Origin: Mycobacterium sp. WUMAC-067
GTDB lineage: Bacteria; Actinomycetota; Actinomycetes; Mycobacteriales; Mycobacteriaceae
Reading direction: 5' to 3'
Assembly: GCF_020217485.1 (NCBI RefSeq)
Contig: NZ_JAEKMI010000021.1
Coordinates: 1-64,000, forward strand
Length of the DNA: 64,000 bases
The notes under the pieces were generated by a model. The model saw only the letters and a program-made list of their open reading frames with translations, was not told where the DNA came from and ran no database searches. Shown here in pieces: positions 41,092 through 48,830 of the stretch. How positions within the stretch are numbered: the first letter of the stretch is position 1; each line of letters starts with the position of its first letter. The position numbers were made by a program, and so were the translations under genes.

Positions 41092-41649
41092 CTAGACCTC
41101 CAGCAGCTCGCCTTCTTTGTGCTTGACCAACTCTTCGATCTGGGTGGTGTACTGGTGCGTGGTCTTGTCCAGGTCCTTTTCGGCCCGGCCGACCTCGTCC
41201 TCGCCGGCCTCGCCGTCCTTGCGGATGCGGTGCAGCTCCTCCATCGCTTTGCGGCGGATGTTGCGCACCGAGACCTTGGCGTCCTCCCCCTTGCTCTTGG
41301 CCTGTTTGACCAGCTCCCGGCGGCGTTCCTCGGTGAGCTGCGGGACCGCGACCCGGATCAGGGTGCCGTCGTTGGTGGGGTTCACGCCCAGGTCGGAGTT
41401 GCGGATCGCCGTCTCGATCGCGCCCACCTGGCTGGCCTCGTAGGGCTTGATCACCACCAGCCGCGCCTCGGGGACGTTGATGCTGGCCAGTTGCGTGATG
41501 GGGGTGGCGGAGCCGTAGTAGTCGATCACAATCCGCGAGAACATGCCCGGGTTGGCGCGCCCGGTGCGGATGGTCGACAAGTCGTCACGGGCAACCGCGA
41601 CGGCCTTCTCCATTTTCTCTTCGGCGTCGAAGAGAGCCTCGTCAATCAT
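41092..41649 (-). CDS. frr: Ribosome recycling factor
   Basis: Frr splits the post-termination ribosome together with EF-G. The 185-residue protein starts MIDEALFDAEEKMEKAV, has the conserved IRTGRANPGMF and the C-terminal helix DLDKTTHQYTTQIEELVKHKEGELLEV. ATG 41649 gives the family length; a GTG nine bases before it is in frame but less likely. It lies 15 bases after pyrH. Confidence 0.96.
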   Translation of the reverse strand: MIDEALFDAEEKMEKAVAVARDDLSTIRTGRANPGMFSRIVIDYYGSATPITQLASINVPEARLVVIKPYEASQVGAIETAIRNSDLGVNPTNDGTLIRVAVPQLTEERRRELVKQAKSKGEDAKVSVRNIRRKAMEELHRIRKDGEAGEDEVGRAEKDLDKTTHQYTTQIEELVKHKEGELLEV

Positions 41650-41664
41650 TAGCGCCACTCCTCC

Positions 41665-42462
41665 TCAGGTGGTGACCAGAGTCCCGATCTTCTCACCAGC
41701 GACCGCCCGGGCGATATTGCCATTGGTCAGCAGGTTGAACACCAGGATCGGCATGCCATTGTCCATGCACAGGCTGAAGGCGGTTGCATCGGCCACTCGT
41801 AGCCCGCGGTCGATGACCTCGCGATGACTGATCGCGGTGATCAATTCGGCCTCGGGATACTGCCGCGGGTCCGCGGAGAAGACGCCGTCGACGGCCTTGG
41901 CCATCAACACCACCTCGGCGCCGATCTCCAACGCCCGCTGCGCGGCGGTGGTGTCGGTGGAGAAGTACGGCAGGCCCATGCCGGCGCCGAAGATCACCAC
42001 CCGTCCCTTTTCCAGATGGCGTACCGCGCGCAAGGGCAGGTAGGGCTCGGCGACCTGGCCCATGGTGATCGCGGTCTGGACGCGGGTGACGATGCCTTCC
42101 TGCTCCAAAAAGTCTTGCAGCGCGAGGCTGTTCATGACGGTGCCCAGCATGCCCATGTAGTCCGAACGGGTGCGTTCCATGCCGCGCTGCTGCAGTTGCG
42201 CGCCCCGGAAGAAGTTGCCGCCGCCGATCACGACGGCGACTTGGACACCGCCACGGACCACCCCGGCGATCTGCTGCGCCACCTGCGCCACGACGTCGGG
42301 ATCCAAACCCACCTGGCCGCCGCCGAACATTTCGCCGCCAAGCTTGAGCAGCACTCGCGAATACCTGGCCCGGGTCAGCGGCTGGCCGGAAGCCAATCCG
42401 TTCGTCGGCTCCTGCCTTCCAGGCGCCGGGCCGGCGACGTGGGGCTCCCTGGACTCCGTCAT
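41665..42462 (-). CDS. pyrH: Uridylate kinase
   Basis: PyrH phosphorylates UMP to UDP. The 265 residues have an N-terminal extension of about 33, then RVLLKLGGEMFGG (the usual KLSGE is KLGGE, as in mycobacteria), VVIGGGNFFRG, the nucleotide region and ADATAFSLCMDN. The length matches relatives. It heads pyrH-frr-cdsA. The 328 bases upstream before the divergent csbD-like gene contain no other gene. Confidence 0.96.
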   Translation of the reverse strand: MTESREPHVAGPAPGRQEPTNGLASGQPLTRARYSRVLLKLGGEMFGGGQVGLDPDVVAQVAQQIAGVVRGGVQVAVVIGGGNFFRGAQLQQRGMERTRSDYMGMLGTVMNSLALQDFLEQEGIVTRVQTAITMGQVAEPYLPLRAVRHLEKGRVVIFGAGMGLPYFSTDTTAAQRALEIGAEVVLMAKAVDGVFSADPRQYPEAELITAISHREVIDRGLRVADATAFSLCMDNGMPILVFNLLTNGNIARAVAGEKIGTLVTT

Positions 42463-42790
42463 CAGACTCCTCGCATGAGAGTGCCATCCCGGGCGATCTC
42501 ATCCGGAACGGCATTTCACATCCTGCCTCATCGCAGCACAATGCGGCATCGGCGGGGTGCATTATGCGCACAGTTGGCGTGCCGGAGCGATTTTCGAGTC
42601 TGCCGGTACCGGATTGGCTGGCGTCCCGCGCGGCGTTTGAGCCATGGACGGCAGGGGAACCCGCTACAACGCGGTGACACATGCGGTCTTGAGCAAAAAG
42701 GGCCGGCTTCACCGTATGACCGGGTCGATCGCTCGCGATCGTCGTTGAGCGTGGATCGCTCACAGTACGCCAACGAGGAGGAACGGATCC
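42463..42790. other. Intergenic region between pyrH and the CsbD-like gene
   Basis: No gene is supported in these 328 bases. The region should hold divergent promoters for pyrH and the CsbD-like gene. It contains one inverted repeat (42726-42741) close to the CsbD-like start. Confidence 0.7.
42726..42741. promoter_or_regulatory. Inverted repeat upstream of the CsbD-like gene
   Basis: CGATCGC and GCGATCG flank a two-base centre, 50 bases before the start at 42791. It may be an operator or a promoter element. It is GC-rich and could be chance. Confidence 0.25.
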
Positions 42791-43030
42791 ATGGCGGAAG
42801 AGAACAAGTCAGGACCCGCGGAAGCGGTGAAGGGCGTCGTCGAGGACGTCAAAGGTAAGGCCAAGGAGGCCGTAGGCGCGGTGGCCGGTCGCGATGACCT
42901 CACCCGTGAGGGCCAGGCGCAGCAAGACAAAGCCGAAGCGCAGCGCGACGCGGCGAAGAAGGAAGCCGAGGCCGAAGCCGCACGCGGCGGCGCCGAGGCG
43001 GCCGAGCAACGCCAGAAGTCCAACCAGTAA
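42791..43030 (+). CDS. CsbD-like stress protein (microaggregate-binding-protein-1-like)
   Basis: This 79-residue, lysine/glutamate-rich helical protein begins MAEENKSGPAEAVKGVVEDVKGKAKEAVG, which matches the CsbD family of stress proteins and the mycobacterial microaggregate-binding protein 1 group. A GAGGAGGAA lies nine bases before the ATG, one of the best SDs in the window. A strong hairpin terminator follows. High expression under stress is a plausible inference. It is a single-gene unit. Confidence 0.85.
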   Translation: MAEENKSGPAEAVKGVVEDVKGKAKEAVGAVAGRDDLTREGQAQQDKAEAQRDAAKKEAEAEAARGGAEAAEQRQKSNQ

Positions 43031-43043
43031 ACCTGCTGGGAAA

Positions 43044-43079
43044 GATGGGTCCGGTCCGTGAAAACGGGCCGGGCCCATC
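43044..43079 (+). terminator. Rho-independent terminator of the CsbD-like gene
   Basis: A 16-base stem (GATGGGTCCGGTCCGT with ACGGGCCGGGCCCATC, two U-G pairs) closes on a GAAA loop, followed by GACTTTCTT. It is 13 bases after the stop codon. Confidence 0.85.
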
Positions 43080-43222
43080 GACTTTCTTGGCACCAACGGC
43101 CTGAGTTTGCATAGCTTTGCATAATTTTCGGCGGAGCGGGTACACACGCCTAGCGCTGCCAGACATCTCGCGCGAGGCGCCTACGGACCGGGGGGAACGC
43201 AGGGACCTCACGAGGTTTGGAG

Positions 43223-43939
43223 ATGTCGTTGGACATGTCGATGGACATTGTGGTGCTCACCGACGAGGCCGATTTCGAATCGGCCTTACCGGATCTGGCA
43301 ACGGTTGCGCTTCCGGCGCGCGCGGCGTTGACCGCCCACACCGACCGTCATTGCGCCACCGCCGACGTGGCGATCATCGACGCGCGCAGCGACGTGGCTG
43401 CGGCTCAGGCGGTTAGCCGTCGACTGGCGGCCCACAATCCCGCAACCGCGGTGGTGGCCCTGGTCGCGCCGGCGGATTGCGCCGCGGTCGACGGCGACGG
43501 CAATTTCGACGACGTGATGCTGCCCGGCACCGGCGCGGACGAGCTACGGGCGCGGTTGCGGCTGGCGGTCGGCCGCCGTCGCGGCACCGCCGACGGCACG
43601 CTGAAATTCGGCGATCTTCGCCTGCATCCGGCCAGCTTCACCGCGTCGCTGGACGGCCACGACCTCGCCCTGACACTGACCGAGTTCAAATTGCTGAATT
43701 TCCTTGTGCTGCATGCCGGTCAGGCATTCACCCGCACCCGGCTGATGCAGGAGGCGTTGGGTTATGACAGCAGCAGCCGGGCCCGTACCGTCGACGTCCA
43801 CATTCGGCGACTGCGCGCCAAACTCGGAGCCCGGCACGAATCCATGGTCGACACCGTCCGCGGGGTCGGTTACCGAGCGGCGACGCCCCCGCAACCGGAG
43901 TGGATCGTCGGCGATCCAGCGCTGACGCCCCCGCGCTGA
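43223..43939 (+). CDS. OmpR/GlnR-type response regulator (Rv2884-like)
   Basis: The 238-residue protein has a receiver-like domain (about 5-110) and an OmpR/PhoB winged helix (about 125-220). The wing shows TLTEFKLLNFLVLHAGQAFTR, RTVDVHIRRLRAKLG and VRGVGYR. The receiver part (IIDARSD, VVALVAPAD) lacks the usual acidic cluster and resembles GlnR, an orphan regulator that may not be phosphorylated. No sensor kinase is adjacent. ATG 43223 is chosen because GAGG lies seven bases upstream; TTG 43217 is in frame. It ends 31 bases from a convergent acyltransferase gene. Confidence 0.88.
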   Translation: MSLDMSMDIVVLTDEADFESALPDLATVALPARAALTAHTDRHCATADVAIIDARSDVAAAQAVSRRLAAHNPATAVVALVAPADCAAVDGDGNFDDVMLPGTGADELRARLRLAVGRRRGTADGTLKFGDLRLHPASFTASLDGHDLALTLTEFKLLNFLVLHAGQAFTRTRLMQEALGYDSSSRARTVDVHIRRLRAKLGARHESMVDTVRGVGYRAATPPQPEWIVGDPALTPPR

Positions 43940-43970
43940 TACCCGCGGCCGCAACAGCTTTCGCGGTACG

Positions 43971-44909
43971 TCACCCGAAGAACGGGAAGGCGCGCTTGCG
44001 CGCGAGCGCATCCATGCCTTCCTGGATGGAATCCTGCACCTCGTGGTATTTGCGGTCGATGTATTCCTCGTCGTCCACCCGCGCGGGATCGTGGTCGAGT
44101 TCCACCGCGGGCATGAAGCGCGTCCTGATCTTGGCCGGTAGCGGCAGCTGGGGAAGCGCCGCCGGCGCGATCCCCCACGGCAACGAGATCGCGAGGGGGA
44201 ATACCTTGAGCCGCAGTAAACGGTCCAGTTGCAAGGCTTTTGACAGCCGGTCGCCGCGGATCAGCACGGGCATCGCATCGGCCCCGCCGACGGTCGCGAT
44301 GGGCACGATCGGCACCCCGGCCCGGATCGCCATCTTGACGAAGCCCGTCCGGCCCGCGAGGTTGGCGCGATCGCGCTCGGTCCACGGGCGCAGCGAATCC
44401 ACTTCCCCACCGGGCCACAGCGCGACGTCACGCCCTTCGGCCAAGGCGGTGGCGATGGCGTCCGGCGCGGCTGGGAGGACCCCCATCGATCGGAAGTAGC
44501 GCCCGAACAACGGGATTGCCATCAACGCGTCATGGGCGGTGCCATGCAGTGTGCGGTCCTGGCCGAACCGTCGCCACCATTGCAGACCGACCGTCCAGGC
44601 GTCCCACACGAACGGGGCCCCGGAGTGGATCCCGACCAGCAGCGCCGGCGGTGATTCCGGAATGTTCTCCCACCCGTCGATCTCCATCCGAAACCAGTAG
44701 TCCACCAGCACATTCCACAGATATTTCTGTCGCTGCAGGGTGGCCTCGTCCTGGCCGGAGAGATCCCAGCGGCCGGCGCGCTCGGCAACCCAGCCGCTGA
44801 GCCCCCCGTTGTGTTCGCTGCGCCGCTCTTCCATCGCCGCGCGCGTTTGCTCGGCGTTGCGTTGCGCTTGTTTGCGCACGCTCGCCGGTCTGTGGTCCGG
44901 GTTACTCAT
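43971..44909 (-). CDS. 1-acylglycerol-phosphate acyltransferase-like protein
   Basis: The 312-residue protein belongs to the diacylglycerol/lysophosphatidic acyltransferase group of the PlsC superfamily. VGIHSGAPFVWDAWTV replaces the usual HX4D block with a spaced His-Asp, as in related mycobacterial lipid acyltransferases. Later blocks GGEVDSLRPW and RTGFVKMAIRAGVPIVPIATVGG fit the substrate-binding regions. No signal peptide is seen; it is probably membrane-associated. It may act in phospholipid or triacylglycerol synthesis. Confidence 0.82.
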   Translation of the reverse strand: MSNPDHRPASVRKQAQRNAEQTRAAMEERRSEHNGGLSGWVAERAGRWDLSGQDEATLQRQKYLWNVLVDYWFRMEIDGWENIPESPPALLVGIHSGAPFVWDAWTVGLQWWRRFGQDRTLHGTAHDALMAIPLFGRYFRSMGVLPAAPDAIATALAEGRDVALWPGGEVDSLRPWTERDRANLAGRTGFVKMAIRAGVPIVPIATVGGADAMPVLIRGDRLSKALQLDRLLRLKVFPLAISLPWGIAPAALPQLPLPAKIRTRFMPAVELDHDPARVDDEEYIDRKYHEVQDSIQEGMDALARKRAFPFFG

Positions 44910-44953
44910 GGATGCCGGATACCCGGTTCGGGCGCGCGCGATTCCCCCAGCCG

Positions 44954-44991
44954 AAAAACTTCCCGCACCGTTTCGGGCGCGGGGAGTTTTT
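44954..44991 (-). terminator. Intrinsic terminator of the MPT63-like gene
   Basis: AAAAACTCCCCGC and GCGGGAAGTTTTT pair with one mismatch around a 12-base loop and end in a T run on the minus strand. It lies 18 bases beyond the MPT63-like stop and before the acyltransferase start. The A/T ends let it work on both strands. Confidence 0.85.
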
Positions 44992-45008
44992 ACGGCCGGA
45001 TCAGGCGA

Positions 45009-45593
45009 TCAGGCGCTGGGCGCCGGCGCCGGGGCCGGCGGCGCACCGGGTGCCGGGCTGTTCGGCGCGCCGGGCGCCGGGCTGTTGATCGTCCCGGACG
45101 CCGAGCCGCCCTCCATGTTCGACGTCCAGATCAGAACGTCTTGCATTCCGTCGTTGTAGACGACGCCGTTGGGGGGTGCGCCGGTCACGTCGAAATACAG
45201 CGTGCCGGTGGACTCACTGCCCTGCGGGATCGGCGCGGGGCTGAGCCCGTTCGGCGTCCCGACCTTGTCGATCACCCGGTAGTTCTGCCCATTGGGTCCG
45301 CGGGCGATGAAGTCGTTGACCATCGGGGTCACCAGGCCGGCCTCCGACCGGGCACTGATGTCCGCCTGGTAGAGCGTGCCTTTGGGCGCGTAGCCCGGGA
45401 TGGTGACATTGCTCGGCTGCAGGTTGCTCACGGTGTAATTGGTGATCAGGGCGCCGTCCACGAGCTGTTCGCTGGTGCCGAATCCCTGAATATTGGGCGG
45501 CGGCGAAGCCAGAGCCGGCGCCGCGGCGAAAACGCCCGCGGCCGCAATCCCGGCGGCGGCAAGTGTCTTAATGGCCGTCTTGGTGACCTTCAT
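45009..45593 (-). CDS. MPT63-like (DUF1942) secreted protein with proline-rich tail
   Basis: The 194-residue product has a signal peptide (about 1-29, cleaved after PALA) and a beta-sandwich domain like the secreted antigen MPT63: VTIPGYAPKGTLYQAD, VTPMVNDFIARGPNGQNYRV and IPQGSESTGTLYFDVTG match. The end differs from MPT63: after the domain a tail of repeated NSPAPGAP and PAPAP follows. It is exported and probably cell-wall or medium located. Its role is unknown. Start ATG 45593. A strong terminator follows. Confidence 0.88.
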   Translation of the reverse strand: MKVTKTAIKTLAAAGIAAAGVFAAAPALASPPPNIQGFGTSEQLVDGALITNYTVSNLQPSNVTIPGYAPKGTLYQADISARSEAGLVTPMVNDFIARGPNGQNYRVIDKVGTPNGLSPAPIPQGSESTGTLYFDVTGAPPNGVVYNDGMQDVLIWTSNMEGGSASGTINSPAPGAPNSPAPGAPPAPAPAPSA

Positions 45594-45896
45594 TCTTCAT
45601 TCCTTTCGTCGCACACAATCGCCCCCCGTCAAGGGCATGCAGATATACGCAGCGAAATAGCCATCCGGCTACGGCTTTAAACATGTGTATTCCGCCGCAT
45701 GCCAATACCCGGTCAGTTAGCTGCCGAAATAGGTTGTTTTCGCGGACAACACCTTTGGCAACAGGCATAACACCTGCATCATCCCTAACAGCGCTGCCCG
45801 CCGATTAGGCCTTGCGCCGCCGGGTAGTCGATGCGCTAAGGCGTTCCCGGCGCAGCGGGCAACGCTGGCCGAGATATCCGCGAAGGGGGCGATGAG
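45594..45896. other. AT-richer intergenic region before the MPT63-like gene
   Basis: These 303 bases have lower GC than the surroundings and no supported gene. They should contain the MPT63-like promoter and the promoter of the 58-residue protein. A GTTGT/ACAAC inverted repeat occurs near 45734 and a TAGCC/GGCTA stem at 45658-45671. Confidence 0.6.
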
Positions 45897-46073
45897 GTGC
45901 AACGTGGTAACTCCAAGCACAGCTCACGGGAAGACGACGAACTCAAGCACGAATTGGAAGGCACGGTTCGCGGCAATCGTTCCAGCCGCAGCGAGGAGTG
46001 GCGGGACCCGGAGCCGCCGGCCGACGACGATCCGGACGTCCCGACCGCCGGCCCGACCCGCCGCGAATCGTAA
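45897..46073 (+). CDS. 58-residue hydrophilic protein
   Basis: The frame starts at GTG 45897 after an AAGGGGG run and reads QRGNSKHSSREDDELKHEL, then TRNRSSRSEEW-like residues and EEWRDPEPPADDDPD. It resembles the short N-terminal region of actinobacterial DUF2795-type proteins that begin with a similar SKH and EEWRxxEP pattern, but the DUF2795 domain itself is absent. It is very acidic. Function unknown. Confidence 0.65.
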   Translation: MQRGNSKHSSREDDELKHELEGTVRGNRSSRSEEWRDPEPPADDDPDVPTAGPTRRES

Positions 46074-46161
46074 AAGCGGAATCCGTCACGGCGCGGGCGC
46101 GCGTTTGCCCGCCGGCTTCTGAATGGCAAGGCGAACTTTCGAGCGAGGCAAAGGAAATCAC

Positions 46162-47001
46162 ATGGGTTTTACCCCGCAACAACAATCCGTCCCGGGCGTG
46201 CAGTCCCAGATGGATCCAATTCCCGATTGTGGTGAAAACACTTACCAGGGCTCGGGAAAACTCCTCGGCAAAAAGGCGATCATCACCGGCGGCGACAGCG
46301 GCATCGGGCGCGCCGTCGCCATCGCCTTCGCGCGGGAGGGCGCCGACGTGCTGATCGCGTACCTCAACGAGGACGACGACGCGCGCGACGTGGCCCGCTA
46401 CGTCACCAACGCCGGACGCAAATGCGTGCTGGTGCCCGGTGACCTCTCCGATGCCGCCCACTGCCGCGCCGTCGTGGACCGGGCGGTGCAGGAATTGGGC
46501 GGCGTCGACATCCTGGTCAACAACGCCGCGTATCAGATGATGCGCAAAAGCCTCGACGAGATCAGCGACGAGGAGTGGGATTACACCTTCCGGCTCAACG
46601 TGGGCGCGTATTTCTACCTCGCCAAGGCGGCCCTGCCGTACATGAACGCCGGCTCGTCGATCATCGGCAGCTCATCGGTCAACTCCGATAGCCCCAATCC
46701 GACCCTGGCGCCCTACGCGGCGACCAAGGCGGCGATCGCCAATTTCTCCGCCAGCCTGGCGCAGTTGTTGGGCGAGAAGGGAATTCGCGTCAACAGCGTG
46801 GCTCCCGGCCCGATCTGGACACCGCTGATCCCGGCCACCATGCCACCGGACAGCGTGGAGTCCTTCGGCGACAACGTGCCCCTCGGGCGAGCCGGCCAGC
46901 CCGCCGAACTCGCGCCGATCTACGTGCTGCTGGCCTCCGATGACGCGAGCTACATCTCGGGGGCGCGGGTGGCCGTCACGGGCGGTCGACCGATTTTGTA
47001 G
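46162..47001 (+). CDS. SDR family oxidoreductase, general-stress-protein-39-like
   Basis: The 279-residue short-chain dehydrogenase has an N-terminal extension of about 40 residues with QMDPIPDCGENTY, typical of the Gsp39/YhxC branch, then TGGDSGIGRAVAIAFAREGADV, NNAAYQMM, SSSVNSDSPNPTLAPYAATKAA (catalytic Ser-Tyr-Lys) and APGPIWTPL. This group is often stress-induced. ATG 46162 has AAAGGA at a good distance. It follows the 58-residue gene after 88 bases. Confidence 0.92.
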   Translation: MGFTPQQQSVPGVQSQMDPIPDCGENTYQGSGKLLGKKAIITGGDSGIGRAVAIAFAREGADVLIAYLNEDDDARDVARYVTNAGRKCVLVPGDLSDAAHCRAVVDRAVQELGGVDILVNNAAYQMMRKSLDEISDEEWDYTFRLNVGAYFYLAKAALPYMNAGSSIIGSSSVNSDSPNPTLAPYAATKAAIANFSASLAQLLGEKGIRVNSVAPGPIWTPLIPATMPPDSVESFGDNVPLGRAGQPAELAPIYVLLASDDASYISGARVAVTGGRPIL

Positions 47002-47080
47002 GCGGCGATCCTCGCGCGTCATCGGGCAGGTGTAACGGGGCGCTCACCGGGGTACAGCCCGGACGGGCGAACGGGAAAGG

Positions 47081-48154
47081 ATGGCACCGATCGTGGCCAT
47101 CGGAAACGGTCAGCGGCGAAAGCTGCGACGGCGGTGGTCGGTCGCCGCGGCCGCCGGAATCATGGCGGTGGCAGGATGTTCGGCGCCCGGATCGTCGCTG
47201 GAAAGCGCGCCGGCGGTCAGTATGGCGGCCGTCGGCGCCGCCATGCATGACCCGGTGTGGTCGTATCACGACAACGACCTGCTGGGCCTGACCGATGATC
47301 ACCGCCTGGCCGCGGTCACCTACGCCGGCCCGGGCACCGCCCACACCCGGCTGTCGGCCCCGATGGGGTCTGGGCGCAACCTGCAGATCAGCCAGAAGGA
47401 CGACCGCCACGTCTTCGTGCCGCAGCCGGAGCGCGGCAAGGTCGCCGTCGTCGACATCGCGACCCTGCAACCGGTCGCCGAATTCGACGCCGGCCCCGCA
47501 CCGTCCTACCTCGCCGAAGACGCCGGCATGCGGGTGCTGCTGGCGCTGGCCGCGGACGGCTCGTCGGTGACGCCGGTGGACCAGTACGGCTTCCGCAAGC
47601 TCCCGACGGCGACCTACACCGGCGAGGCCGCCGACACCATCGACGGGTCCAACCGCGGGCGGGAAATCGAGTACCACCTCTACGGAGCTTCGGGGATCCG
47701 CTATTACAAGGGGCCCACGTCGCCACCCGAAAAGCGCGGCTCGCTGCCGATGGCCGTCGCCGTGTGGGCCGGCGACGGCACTCAGGTCACGCGCAGCTAT
47801 GTGGCCGGCCGCGACGACAAGGTGCTGTACGCGGTCGACTCGCGTCGCGGCGGAGACGGGCTCGAAGTCCTTGCCCGAACCGAGCTCTCGTCGCCGATTC
47901 GCTATGTGGGCACCGACGACACCCGCATCTACGCGGCCACCGACCGCGACGTGGCGGTGCTGGAAACGGCGAGCTTCACCGGCTTTCCGAACGGGACCAT
48001 CCGGGTGATCCGCACGATCGACTACCGGGCGGGGCTGCCGTCGGGCCCGATCGCCTCGGCGCCGCTGTCCGGGATGGCGATCGGTCCCAAGCGGGTGTAT
48101 CTGACCCTGCGCGGCCAGCCCTACGTGATCAGCGTGGCGAAGCCACGCCTGTGA
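47081..48154 (+). CDS. Lipoprotein with predicted beta-propeller
   Basis: The 357-residue product begins with an Arg-rich signal (RRKLRRRWSVAAAAGIMAVAGC) ending in a lipobox. The remaining sequence alternates strands in the pattern of a seven-bladed beta-propeller (VFVPQPERGKVAVVDIATLQPV, VTRSYVAGRDDKVLYAVDSR and similar). No enzyme motif is seen. It is probably anchored outside the membrane. It is the first of a pair with the 110-residue gene, 11 bases downstream. Confidence 0.75.
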   Translation: MAPIVAIGNGQRRKLRRRWSVAAAAGIMAVAGCSAPGSSLESAPAVSMAAVGAAMHDPVWSYHDNDLLGLTDDHRLAAVTYAGPGTAHTRLSAPMGSGRNLQISQKDDRHVFVPQPERGKVAVVDIATLQPVAEFDAGPAPSYLAEDAGMRVLLALAADGSSVTPVDQYGFRKLPTATYTGEAADTIDGSNRGREIEYHLYGASGIRYYKGPTSPPEKRGSLPMAVAVWAGDGTQVTRSYVAGRDDKVLYAVDSRRGGDGLEVLARTELSSPIRYVGTDDTRIYAATDRDVAVLETASFTGFPNGTIRVIRTIDYRAGLPSGPIASAPLSGMAIGPKRVYLTLRGQPYVISVAKPRL

Positions 48155-48165
48155 GGGGAGGGCCG

Positions 48166-48498
48166 ATGAGCACCACAGCGCACAAACCCGAGCCGGTGGG
48201 TGTCGATGACGATCTCGAGCTGCTCACCGAGCAAGTCGCGGCGCTCAGAGAGCTCGCGCGGCTCGACGACGTTCCCGAAGGGCAGGCCTACGACTTCGGA
48301 ATCCGTTGGGGGGCAGCGCTCGCCGGGAGGTTCCGGCGGTTGGTGCACTACAGCTGCCTGGGCGTGCTCGACGACGCCGACGAACGACGGTTCCAATCCC
48401 TGTGCGACGACCTGCGTTCGGTGTCGGATTCGATCGAGAGATTCGATCTCGCCCGGCCCCGCTTCACCGATACCCCGAGCCACCCCAGGTTGCGCTAG
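48166..48498 (+). CDS. Hypothetical 110-residue helical protein
   Basis: The protein is helical and charged (DDLELLTEQVAALRELARLDDV, then DADERRFQSLCDDLRSVSDSIERFDLARPRF). I recognise no family. ATG 48166 has GAGGGGAGG upstream. It follows the propeller lipoprotein and overlaps the end of the zinc-ribbon gene on the other strand by 35 bases. Confidence 0.6.
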   Translation: MSTTAHKPEPVGVDDDLELLTEQVAALRELARLDDVPEGQAYDFGIRWGAALAGRFRRLVHYSCLGVLDDADERRFQSLCDDLRSVSDSIERFDLARPRFTDTPSHPRLR

Positions 48499-48829
48499 CT
48501 TGTCTCGCCCTGGCGCGGCTCGCGATGTCCTCGATATCGGAGATCTCTCGGTAGTCGGAGAGAAACTCGTTGGCCGGCAACACGATTCCGGTGCGCGGCG
48601 CGGGACATTCGGCGTTGCGGCAGGTCAACGCCACCATGAAGGAGTCGTCATCCTCGTCGAGGAACAGAAACCCAAGGTACAGCGCGCGCCCGACGGCGAA
48701 ATCCTTCGCGCCGCACCCGGCACAGTGCCCACCCTTGACGGCCACCAGCTCTGAAACCCGTTCGCGCTCAACACTTTGCAGGTCGATCAGCTCGGGCCGC
48801 ACGCCGTCGGTGCGGGTCATGTCGGTCAT
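48464..48829 (-). CDS. Putative zinc-ribbon-like protein
   Basis: This 121-residue protein has a CxxC (HCAGCGAKDFAVG) and a second pair in TCRNAECPAP, which could bind zinc. I recognise no named family. ATG 48829 lies one base after the stop of the molybdopterin oxidoreductase fusion, so it is the last gene of that operon and may be a helper of the enzyme. Confidence 0.65.
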   Translation of the reverse strand: MTDMTRTDGVRPELIDLQSVERERVSELVAVKGGHCAGCGAKDFAVGRALYLGFLFLDEDDDSFMVALTCRNAECPAPRTGIVLPANEFLSDYREISDIEDIASRARARQASATWGGSGYR

Positions 48830-48830
48830 A

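Noticed and set aside
44954..44991. Terminator as the end of the acyltransferase gene
   Set aside because: The acyltransferase runs away from it on the minus strand; the hairpin lies downstream of the MPT63-like stop and upstream of the acyltransferase start.
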